Assembly (NCBI GenBank): GCA_017651425.1
Contig: JAGCCZ010000035.1
Span: 1 to 41,222 of the forward strand
Length of the DNA: 41,222 bases
From: Bacteroidales bacterium
Lineage (GTDB): Bacteria > Bacteroidota > Bacteroidia > Bacteroidales > WCHB1-69
Direction: 5' to 3'
Numbering within the stretch: position 1 is the first letter of the stretch; each line of letters begins with the position of its first letter. Position numbers and translations under genes: made by a program. Below, piece after piece: positions 1 through 7,367 of this stretch. The notes under the pieces are model-generated. The model worked only from the letters and a program-made list of their open reading frames with translations. It made no database searches and was not told the origin of the DNA.

Positions 1-1
1 G

Positions 2-1045
2 ATTGTTTACCGCGATGAGTCTGACATGCGCATCATCGACGGCATCACTGGCAACAACAAATCCTCCTTCGTCTGCAAAGCCCCCACCGCCACCGACTAT
101 CCCGCCATTGTGGATTTGGACAAAGACGGCCAAGCAGAGATCATCGCCTCATCCAGTACATACGATAACGACCACGATATGCACGCCAAGCTGGTGGTCT
201 TCAAAAGTCCAGCGAATGTCAGATGGGCTCCGGCCAGGCAAGTTTGGAGCCAGCACGCATACAATGTTATCAACGTCAACAACGACCTCACCATACCGGC
301 AGACAACTTCAATCCCGCCACCACCTTCACCGACCCGCAGGGCATAGTGCGACGGCCCTTCAACAATTTCCTCCAGCAGGCTACCACCATCGACCAGTAT
401 GGCAGACTCTTCATGTCATTAGCCAACGTGTCCATCGACGGCCAACCCCAGGTGACCGTTGAAGGCGATGTGATGACCCTTGATCTCACAGTCTGCAATA
501 CAGGGACGATCGACTTTGCCGCGCCCCTATACATCTCGCTCTACACCCATCTGGGCGAATGTGTCCAAACGGACGAGTTTCCCCAGAGCCTCCAACCGGG
601 CGAATGCGCAACCCTTCAGCTGGCATACGACCTGAACGGGCTCAAAAATTTTAACGACCCCTACCCTTTGGACTTGGTCGTGAACGACAACGGGCAGGGT
701 ACGGCGCAGTATGGTGGACTGCAGGCCGAATGTGATATCACCGACAACCATTTCCGTTTCGACGGTCGGCCGTGTACCATCACCCTGCCGAATGTCATCA
801 CACCCAACGGTGACGGTTTCAACGACGTCTTCACTCCGCGGTTGGAGGGCGACTTCCTCGGTTTGACCATGGAAATATACGACCGTTGGGGCAAGCGGGT
901 TTACCGACAGGAGAGCAACGACTCGCTCAGCTGGGATGCCGAGGGCGTCTCCAACGGGGTGTTCTACTGCGCCATCGACTACTACTGCGCCACCTCCGGC
1001 AGGAAGCGGCAGCATGCGAATACAAGTGTGACGGTGGTGCGGTGA
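2..1045 (+). CDS. Secreted protein with type IX (type B, gliding-motility-associated) C-terminal sorting domain, 5' partial
   Basis: The reading frame is open to the left edge, so the N-terminus is missing; the first internal Met is at position 26. Near its start is a calcium-loop-like stretch (AIVDLDKDGQAEII) typical of FG-GAP/VCBS beta-propeller repeats. A beta-rich CARDB-like region with several cysteines follows. The last 85 or so residues contain PNVITPNGDGFNDVF and a later YDRWGKRVY, the hallmarks of the CHU_C/TIGR04131 domain, which sends proteins through the type IX secretion system in Bacteroidota. The protein is therefore probably exported to the cell surface or medium, perhaps as an adhesin or matrix protein. 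Its substrate and full length cannot be judged here. Confidence 0.85.
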   Translation: MVYRDESDMRIIDGITGNNKSSFVCKAPTATDYPAIVDLDKDGQAEIIASSSTYDNDHDMHAKLVVFKSPANVRWAPARQVWSQHAYNVINVNNDLTIPADNFNPATTFTDPQGIVRRPFNNFLQQATTIDQYGRLFMSLANVSIDGQPQVTVEGDVMTLDLTVCNTGTIDFAAPLYISLYTHLGECVQTDEFPQSLQPGECATLQLAYDLNGLKNFNDPYPLDLVVNDNGQGTAQYGGLQAECDITDNHFRFDGRPCTITLPNVITPNGDGFNDVFTPRLEGDFLGLTMEIYDRWGKRVYRQESNDSLSWDAEGVSNGVFYCAIDYYCATSGRKRQHANTSVTVVR

Positions 1046-1093
1046 GCACTCAATATTTTTGCCATTTTATGATTTCCATTTTATGGAAAAATG

Positions 1094-1101
1094 TATCTTT
1101 G
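1094..1101 (+). promoter_or_regulatory. Bacteroidota -7 promoter box for the AAA/PD-(D/E)XK gene
   Basis: TATCTTTG matches the TAnnTTTG -7 consensus, is followed by C as is common, and lies 40 nt before the ATG at 1142. No convincing TTTG -33 element was found at the right distance. Confidence 0.5.
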
Positions 1102-1141
1102 CCGCCTGGAAAGTCTTTCGAGAATAAGGAAAGTTTGCACT

Positions 1142-2692
1142 ATGAAATACCCTATAGGAATACAGAATTTTAAGAGCCTGCGCGAAGAAGGCTATGCATA
1201 TGTGGACAAGACCCTGCGCATTTATAACCTCGTAGGGGGAGGAAAGTATTATTTCCTCAGCCGCCCTCGACGTTTTGGCAAGAGCCTGCTCCTTTCAACA
1301 CTGAAGGCGTATTTCGAAGGCAAACGCGAACTTTTCAAGGGCTTGGCCATAGAGCAGTTGGAGAAAGAGTGGAGGCAATATCCCGTGCTTTATCTCGACC
1401 TCAATGCCGAAAAATATACAGAAAAGGACTCGTTGATTTCCATGTTAAATCTGTCGCTGTTAAAGTGGGAGTCTCTTTATGGTAAAGGTGAGGGGGAGAC
1501 CACTCTTGCCAGTCGATTTAAAGGGGTGATTTTTCGGGCCGCAAAACAATCTGAAACCCAAAAAGTCGTCATCCTGGTTGATGAATATGACAAGCCTCTC
1601 CTGCAGGCCATCGACAATCCTTCCCTTCAGAGCGATTATCGCAATATCTTGAAAGCCTTTTATGGCAACCTGAAGAGCTGCGACGAATACATCCGTTTTG
1701 CCATGCTAACCGGTGTGTCGAAATTCTCGCATGTGAGTATTTTCAGTGACCTCAACAACTTGGCTGATATTTCGCTTGACGGGCGGTATGCGGATCTTTG
1801 TGGCATCACCTCCGATGAAATTGACCGTTGCTTTGCAGAGGGAATAGACAATATAGCCAAACATACGGAGACCACGGCGGAAGAGGTCAAATATCATCTG
1901 CGTCAGATGTATGACGGCTACCATTTCTCCAAAGAGATGGCTGTTGACATATACAATCCGTTCAGTCTGCTCAATGCGCTGAGTTCGGGCAATATTGACA
2001 ACTATTGGTTTTCTACGGGCACTCCGACATTTTTAGTAAAGTTGTTGCGTGCCGGCAACTACGACTTGCAAAGTTTTTCTACAGCAGAGTTGACCACGCG
2101 CACATTAGCCAGCAAGGAATCCATCTACGACGAGCCGGTAGCGTTGTTCTATCAGACAGGCTACCTGACCATCAAGGGTTATGACAAGGAATTCTCCAGT
2201 TACCGTTTGGGGTTTCCCAACCGCGAAGTAGAGGAGAGTTTTTTGCATTTCCTCCTGCCGAGTTACGTAGGTGGCAGCAGCGACCGGTCGGATTCCTGTC
2301 TCGAACATCTCGTCAAAGACCTTCGGCGTGGAGACATTGAGGGTTTCATGCAGCGTATGCAGTCCTTTTTCGCCGGCACCCCGTATGAGCTGATAAGGGA
2401 CGTTGAGAACCATTATCAGAATGTGATGTTCACGGTTTGCAGACTGATGGGGTATTACACGGTGGCGGAATATCACACCTCAAAAGGCCGAATCGACATG
2501 GTGGTGGCCACGCAGCAATACCGTTATGTGTTCGAGTTCAAGTTCGACGGCACCGCCGAACAGGCCCTCGCCCAAATCGAAAGTCGCGAATATGCACTGC
2601 CTTTCATCCAGGATGAGAAAGAGATTGTGAAGGTGGGGGTGAATTTCTCGTCAGAGACCCGGAACATTGAAAGCTGGGTTGTAAAAAGGTAG
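1142..2692 (+). CDS. AAA-ATPase-like / PD-(D/E)XK nuclease family protein
   Basis: A 516-residue protein of the AAA-ATPase-like plus PDDEXK_9 family, which is abundant and multi-copy in Bacteroidota. The N-terminal part has a P-loop-like RPRRFGKS (Lys about 47) and a Walker B-like VVILVDEYD (Asp147, Glu148). The C-terminal part carries a nuclease core with Asp452 in GRIDMVV and Glu465/Lys467 in FEFKF, so the catalytic D...ExK residues are present. I chose the ATG at 1142, which gives the family start MKYPIGIQNF; an upstream ATG at 1091 overlaps the promoter box. The gene is a single unit between unrelated neighbours, consistent with a mobile accessory gene. The biological role of the family is not well established; DNA cleavage or defence is inference. 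Confidence 0.85.
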   Translation: MKYPIGIQNFKSLREEGYAYVDKTLRIYNLVGGGKYYFLSRPRRFGKSLLLSTLKAYFEGKRELFKGLAIEQLEKEWRQYPVLYLDLNAEKYTEKDSLISMLNLSLLKWESLYGKGEGETTLASRFKGVIFRAAKQSETQKVVILVDEYDKPLLQAIDNPSLQSDYRNILKAFYGNLKSCDEYIRFAMLTGVSKFSHVSIFSDLNNLADISLDGRYADLCGITSDEIDRCFAEGIDNIAKHTETTAEEVKYHLRQMYDGYHFSKEMAVDIYNPFSLLNALSSGNIDNYWFSTGTPTFLVKLLRAGNYDLQSFSTAELTTRTLASKESIYDEPVALFYQTGYLTIKGYDKEFSSYRLGFPNREVEESFLHFLLPSYVGGSSDRSDSCLEHLVKDLRRGDIEGFMQRMQSFFAGTPYELIRDVENHYQNVMFTVCRLMGYYTVAEYHTSKGRIDMVVATQQYRYVFEFKFDGTAEQALAQIESREYALPFIQDEKEIVKVGVNFSSETRNIESWVVKR

Positions 2693-3034
2693 CTGAGAAC
2701 CGACGTTTTGAACAAACCTTGGCACGTCGTGTTGTGATTTTTATTATGAAAACTCGTTTGAGCCTCGCAACCAAGTATAAGAAAAGGGGCTTTATGAAGA
2801 ATTAAAGAAGAAAATTACGACAGAATATACGGATTGTTATGATGTGATAGGCTGGAACAATTCGCTAATTCGTGCAATTATGTGTAATTACACGTTGAAC
2901 GGTTTATATCGCCGTGTATTATTTGCTGTTGGAAATTTGGTTGCGGTGCCAGTGAGCGGGAAAAAGTTGTATCTTTGCCGCGTTGAAAAAGGTCCCGAAG
3001 AATTTGAGGGTTGGTTAAAATATGTTTTTATAAA
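2693..3034. other. Intergenic region without a supported gene
   Basis: These 342 bp contain only short, stop-interrupted frames. The supportable elements are a promoter box at 2970-2977 and a 12-bp palindrome (GTGTAATTACAC, 2882-2893) that could be chance. Confidence 0.5.
2970..2977 (+). promoter_or_regulatory. Bacteroidota -7 promoter box upstream of the cytidylyltransferase gene
   Basis: TATCTTTG fits the TAnnTTTG consensus, is followed by CCGC, and lies 58 nt before the ATG at 3035. A TTTG at 2936-2939 is somewhat too far upstream to be a good -33 element. Confidence 0.5.
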
Positions 3035-3727
3035 ATGCAAGGAAAATTCACTTTTCTACTGTTAAGTGGCGGAGTTGGTTTACGGATGCACAACGCCATT
3101 CCAAAGCAATATATGTTGCTTGCGGGTAAGCCTATAATCATGCACATTCTTGAACGTGTTGATAGAATTGAGACCATTCATGAGATAATAATAGTGTGTG
3201 TTAAAGAATTTGAGGCCACAATAAGTCTAATGGCCAAGCAGTATTCGATAAGCAAGAATATTCGATATGCACCCGCCGGAATCACCAGACAAGAATCTGT
3301 GCGTAACGGATTGGCTTTGGTAAATACAGATGATGTCATTATTCACGAAGCCGCACGCCCTTTTGTTAAGGTTGAAGATTTTGAACGACTTATCAGCATT
3401 AAGGAACGTAACGCGACATTTGGTTCCAGCATACCTTTTACCGTGCTGAAAGGTCATGATTATGTAGAGGGTTTAACTGATCGGAAGGAACTGGTCAACG
3501 TGCAGTTGCCGCAGAAGTTTGAAACTTCCTTATTAAAGAATGTTCACGAGAAAGCCGCCTCTGAAGGTCGTGAATTCACCGAAGATGCCGGTATGATATT
3601 CTTTTACCATCCTGAGGTTCCGATCAAGATAGTAGAAGGCATGGACTATGACATAAAACTTACCACTCGCATAGATATGCTTGCTGGTGAGCAAATATAC
3701 AACGAGGAGTTTAGTAGAAGGAAATAA
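3035..3727 (+). CDS. IspD/TarI-type cytidylyltransferase, probable ribitol-5-phosphate cytidylyltransferase
   Basis: A 230-residue nucleotidyltransferase of the IspD family, which joins CTP to a polyol phosphate. The N-terminal CTP-binding loop LSGGVGLRM-x-PKQY, RQESVRNGL, HEAARPFV (usually HDAARP), VQLPQKF and the late MDYDIKLTT are all recognisable. The ATG at 3035 gives MQGKFTFLLLSGG; a TTG eight codons earlier is less likely. The same family includes IspD (isoprenoid synthesis) and TarI/Bcs1-N (CDP-ribitol synthesis). The SDR gene begins 4 nt downstream and the next intact gene resembles polyol-phosphate transferases. That context favours D-ribitol-5-phosphate as substrate, although an IspD role cannot be excluded from sequence alone. 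Confidence 0.8.
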   Translation: MQGKFTFLLLSGGVGLRMHNAIPKQYMLLAGKPIIMHILERVDRIETIHEIIIVCVKEFEATISLMAKQYSISKNIRYAPAGITRQESVRNGLALVNTDDVIIHEAARPFVKVEDFERLISIKERNATFGSSIPFTVLKGHDYVEGLTDRKELVNVQLPQKFETSLLKNVHEKAASEGREFTEDAGMIFFYHPEVPIKIVEGMDYDIKLTTRIDMLAGEQIYNEEFSRRK

Positions 3728-3731
3728 GATT

Positions 3732-4445
3732 ATGGCTACATGTGTTATTACCGGAATAGGATCTGGCATTGGCAAGGCGACAGCCATTATGTTGGCACAA
3801 AAAGGTTTTTTCAATAAGTACGCCCTTATAGGGCGCAATGACGATGATATGATTCAGACCAAAATGGAAATGGCAAAATACATGCCAGAAGAAGCATTGT
3901 GTCTTTATCATATTGACCTTTCCTACCCTGAGAACATCCCTCAATTGGTTGAAAAAATTGATGCAGAACAAGGAAACATTATGGCATTATTAAATATTGC
4001 TGGCTATACAGATCCCCAGCCCTTGCTTTCTACATCATTGGAAAGCTTTGAACTAACATACAAAGTAAATGTGTATGCTCCTTTCATGTTTATGCGCGAA
4101 TGTGTGAAGTATATGAGAAAAAACGGGGGTAAAATTCTTAATGTTGCCTCGACAGCAGGCATGACTCCGAGACCTGGATGGTTGAGCTACGCCTCTTCAA
4201 AGGCGGCAGTTATTTCCATGTCGGAAACACTCACTTCTGAACTCTCGGAATATGGCATCATGGTTTATTGCGTGTCTCCTGGACGATGTGCTACCAAATT
4301 ACGTCGTCGATTGGCACCAGATGAAGATCCAACCACCATTATGCAACCTGAAGAAGTCGCTGAAGTAATTTGCAATCTTATTAACCCACAAGAACTGTGC
4401 CTTGACGGACAAAACATTGTCATTAGAAAACAAATGAAAAGATAG
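3732..4445 (+). CDS. Short-chain dehydrogenase/reductase, probable ribulose-5-phosphate reductase partner of the cytidylyltransferase
   Basis: A 237-residue classical SDR. Residues near the N-terminus form the Rossmann motif TGIGSGIG (TGxxxGxG), followed by LNIAGY (NNAG equivalent), a catalytic Ser in NVASTAG and YASSK (Tyr-x3-Lys). The C-terminal stretch SPGRCATKLR and MQPEEVAEV resembles, from memory, the SDR half of the bifunctional CDP-ribitol synthases Bcs1/Acs1 of Haemophilus. Those enzymes reduce D-ribulose 5-phosphate before cytidylyl transfer. The gene follows the cytidylyltransferase by 4 nt, so the two probably act as a split version of that enzyme. An unrelated sugar or acyl reductase remains possible. 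Confidence 0.75.
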   Translation: MATCVITGIGSGIGKATAIMLAQKGFFNKYALIGRNDDDMIQTKMEMAKYMPEEALCLYHIDLSYPENIPQLVEKIDAEQGNIMALLNIAGYTDPQPLLSTSLESFELTYKVNVYAPFMFMRECVKYMRKNGGKILNVASTAGMTPRPGWLSYASSKAAVISMSETLTSELSEYGIMVYCVSPGRCATKLRRRLAPDEDPTTIMQPEEVAEVICNLINPQELCLDGQNIVIRKQMKR

Positions 4446-4450
4446 CACAG

Positions 4451-4663
4451 ATGCCATTAATAAGCACTCTTGATAAATTGAATGTAGAGTATCCATTCGC
4501 ATTTGAACTGCGAATTCTTTTTGAATATCACAATATCACACACACACCATTGCCTTTCTGTACAAGCGTTGGATCAACAAGAATTTCGCTCAGCGCATTG
4601 GTTTCTGACGTGCATTGCAGGTGGTGGATGTTAAAATCAAGAAAAATTGATGGTTGTACGTGA
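4451..4663 (+). pseudogene. Possible decayed gene fragment after the SDR gene
   Basis: An ATG five bases after the SDR stop opens a 70-codon frame. It reads plausibly for about 36 residues and then becomes low in coding character. After a one-base shift, another frame continues with the plausible stretch YKRWINKNFAQRIGF before a stop. This suggests a frameshifted remnant of a gene that was translationally coupled to the SDR. I do not recognise the family. The rest of the 358-bp gap to 4804 is A+T-rich and shows no other gene. Confidence 0.25.
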
Positions 4664-4803
4664 TAGTTTTAGTATAGTTTTAGCTTGTTTAATCTTATAA
4701 CCTGCTTTCATTGTTGTTTGTCAGAAATTAAAAATGGCTTTCAGTGATTACCAATATGGGGATAAAGTATAGAAAATTAGAAAAATGAAAATAGAACAAT
4801 ATC

Positions 4804-6135
4804 ATGTCTGTTATTAATAAAATCAAGGTATTAAAAGGAATTTCGTTCTTAGACACTCTATACAAGTCCTTCGCTTTTCATGATTTTTTCATTGCCCTCT
4901 TCCCATCTTTCCAGAAAAGGGAAATCCGACGAGTCCGGAAATTGCAAGAAAGATGTAAAGTCCAATATTCTCTCAAGAAAAAATTCTCGGTTGTCTTTTT
5001 CTTACAAAACGAATCTGTTTGGAAATACGATTCCCTATACAAACTAATGGAAAAATCCGACGAGTTTGAACCTACAGTAGTCGTGTCCCCCTTCAACGTA
5101 CATTTGTTCTATGACAAGGCAGAGTGCCTCAATGTGATGCAGAAAGCCGTGTCTTTTGCCCAGGAACAAAAATATAACTATTTATGCGCATTCGATTTCG
5201 AAAAGAAAAAATGGGTCAATGTCAGGAAAAAGCTGAATCCAGACATTGTTTTCTTCTCCAAACCCTACAAAGACACCTTGCCCCAATATCACATTTACAA
5301 ATTCAAAGACAAACTCACATTATACGCCCCTTATGGAATTACCTGCATCGATATCTACCGTACAAACTACAATCTCCCATTCAATAATTTACTATGGAAG
5401 TTTTTAGTGGAAACGAAGTTCCAGAAAGGGTTCGCCGAACAGTATTCTTTGTGCAAGGGTGACAACGCTCTCGTGGTTGGCGCACTGGCTACAGAGAAAC
5501 TGATGGATCCGAACTATCATCCCAAAGATGTTTGGAAGCCCCAAAACCGACCGAAGAAAAGAATCATCTGGGCCCCGCACCATACCGTGGACTACCTGTT
5601 CAATTTTTCTAATTTCTTGGTATATTGCGACCTGATGCTTGAATTGGCGAAGAAATACGAAGACAGGGTGCAGTTTGCCTTCAAACCACACCCTGTTTTG
5701 AAATTCAAACTCATCAATTTGTGGGGGAAAGAAAAAACCGAAACCTATTACAAAAAATGGGAAGATATGGAGAACACTCAGCTCGAGCAGGGTTATTATA
5801 TGGATCTTTTCAAGACCTCCGATGCCCTGATTCATGATTGCGCCTCCTTTACGGCCGAATACCTATACACCAAAAAACCGACACTGTTTATGGTACGGGA
5901 TTCGCAAGTGCTATCTCATTGGAATCCTTTTGGAAAAAAATGTTTCGACATGCACTATCATGCGGAAAACATGGAGCAGATAGAGGATTTTATCAACCAT
6001 GTCGTACTCGAAGGGGACGACACCATGCGCGAGACCCGAGAGTCGTTCTGCAACGAGTATTTGCTGCCAAAAGACGGGGTGATGCCATCACAAAAAGTCA
6101 TAGATTATTTAATGAACGCTTTAAATAAGAAATAA
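4804..6135 (+). CDS. CDP-glycerol glycerophosphotransferase-family protein (TagB/TagF-like GT-B)
   Basis: A 443-residue protein with the C-terminal half typical of the CDP-glycerol:poly(glycerophosphate) glycerophosphotransferase family. Motifs seen are WAPHH (256-260), FKPHP (293-297) and SD-x2-IHDCASFTAEYL (339-354), followed by KKPTLFM. In teichoic acid enzymes the two His-containing motifs lie in the active site that transfers glycerol- or ribitol-phosphate from the CDP form. The N-terminal 200 residues are divergent, with no obvious membrane span. Given the CDP-ribitol-type genes just upstream, it probably adds polyol phosphate to a surface glycan from the cytoplasmic face. The next gene starts one base after its stop, so the two are co-transcribed. 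Donor specificity is unproven. Confidence 0.75.
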   Translation: MSVINKIKVLKGISFLDTLYKSFAFHDFFIALFPSFQKREIRRVRKLQERCKVQYSLKKKFSVVFFLQNESVWKYDSLYKLMEKSDEFEPTVVVSPFNVHLFYDKAECLNVMQKAVSFAQEQKYNYLCAFDFEKKKWVNVRKKLNPDIVFFSKPYKDTLPQYHIYKFKDKLTLYAPYGITCIDIYRTNYNLPFNNLLWKFLVETKFQKGFAEQYSLCKGDNALVVGALATEKLMDPNYHPKDVWKPQNRPKKRIIWAPHHTVDYLFNFSNFLVYCDLMLELAKKYEDRVQFAFKPHPVLKFKLINLWGKEKTETYYKKWEDMENTQLEQGYYMDLFKTSDALIHDCASFTAEYLYTKKPTLFMVRDSQVLSHWNPFGKKCFDMHYHAENMEQIEDFINHVVLEGDDTMRETRESFCNEYLLPKDGVMPSQKVIDYLMNALNKK

Positions 6136-6136
6136 T

Positions 6137-7366
6137 ATGAACATTTTATTCATCAACAATTACAACTGCTCCCCAGATATCTCGGGAGGTGTCAATAGGG
6201 TTATTTACGCTTTGACGCGACGCTTCACGGAAGACCTTGATTACAACTGCTTCTTTGGCTATTTCAATGATATACCATCGGATAAAAGACTTGCAGAATT
6301 TGCTGGAAGAATAAAGTTGCAATCCCCGCTCAATGAAAATGAATTCAAACAATTCTTGTGTGAAAACCGCATTGACATTGTGGAAGTGAACTTTCTTAGG
6401 AAAGAGAACTTGTTCACCCTCGCTTCCATGTATAAAGTCACAAAAGAACTTGGCATCAAACTTGTATACGAACTTCACATGTATCCAGGTTTTGAAGTTG
6501 AAACTTATGGAACGTTCGAACGAGTGATGTTTAGCATCTCTCATCACGGAAATACTAAATTGGAACTCTACCGATGGTTCATCTCCCTATTCAAACCTGT
6601 TGTCAGGCCTTTTTCTGATTTGCTCGTACGAAAAAAATACCGGCTTCCCTACGACAATTGCGACAAGGTGGTGCTTTTATCCCAATATTATTTGGATGAT
6701 TATTGCCGGATTGCTGGTCTGAAAAAGACCAAAGAGGTGGTAGACAAATTCACCGCTATCGGCAATGGCCTGCCATTCAACCAAATCATCAACGACGAAG
6801 ATATTCTTAAAAAAGAGAAAAACGTAGTTGTCGTGCAGCGTTTCGACGATTTTGCTAAGAGGATATCTTTAGTATTAAAGATTTGGAAAAAAATCGAACA
6901 GAACAACCAATTGAACGACTGGACTCTGACGTTGGTCGGGGACGGGGAATTCATGAACTACTATCGCTATCTTGAGAAAAAACTGAACCTCAAACGGGTG
7001 ACCTTTACAGGGCTTCAATATCCTGTCGAATATTATCGTAAAGCTTCCATTTTTCTGATGACTTCTTGCTTAGAAGGGTGGCCTATGGTGATGATGGAAG
7101 CCTCACAGATGGGGGTGCCCGTACTGGCCTTTAACGCTTTTGGGGCACTGAAAGACATCATCCAAGACCATTACAACGGGATACTCATTCCCAATAACGA
7201 CATGGATGCTTTTTACCATTGTCTCGCAAATCTGATGCTGGATGAAGACCGATTGCAGAAAATGCAATTCAATGCAAAGGAGGCCAGTCAGAACTTTACC
7301 ATTGACAAGTTCATCGAAAAATGGAAGAATCTTTTCGAAGAAATGAAAAACAATAGTACGAAATAA
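6137..7366 (+). CDS. Glycosyltransferase family 4 protein
   Basis: A 409-residue GT-B glycosyltransferase. The N-terminus has NYNCSPDISGGVNRVIYAL, a typical acceptor-side Gly-rich loop. The C-terminal domain has VVVVQRFDDFAKR, LTLVGDGEF, VTFTGLQ and SCLEGWPMVMMEASQMGVPV, the GT4 nucleotide-sugar signature including the EGWPMVMMEA (EX7E-type) segment. It should transfer a sugar to a lipid-linked or surface glycan at the inner membrane. It sits one base after the polyol-phosphate-transferase-like gene and one base before the YfhO-like gene, forming a tight three-gene unit. The sugar specificity cannot be read from the sequence. Confidence 0.85.
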   Translation: MNILFINNYNCSPDISGGVNRVIYALTRRFTEDLDYNCFFGYFNDIPSDKRLAEFAGRIKLQSPLNENEFKQFLCENRIDIVEVNFLRKENLFTLASMYKVTKELGIKLVYELHMYPGFEVETYGTFERVMFSISHHGNTKLELYRWFISLFKPVVRPFSDLLVRKKYRLPYDNCDKVVLLSQYYLDDYCRIAGLKKTKEVVDKFTAIGNGLPFNQIINDEDILKKEKNVVVVQRFDDFAKRISLVLKIWKKIEQNNQLNDWTLTLVGDGEFMNYYRYLEKKLNLKRVTFTGLQYPVEYYRKASIFLMTSCLEGWPMVMMEASQMGVPVLAFNAFGALKDIIQDHYNGILIPNNDMDAFYHCLANLMLDEDRLQKMQFNAKEASQNFTIDKFIEKWKNLFEEMKNNSTK

Positions 7367-7367
7367 T

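Noticed and set aside
2882..2893. GTGTAATTACAC palindrome as an operator
   Set aside because: A 12-bp perfect palindrome is expected about ten times by chance in a window of this length, and it is not repeated or well placed relative to the promoter box.
3035..3727. Housekeeping IspD for isoprenoid synthesis
   Set aside because: Motifs fit, but position beside an SDR of Bcs1 type and a CDP-polyol transferase makes the polyol role more likely. Kept as an alternative rather than the main call.
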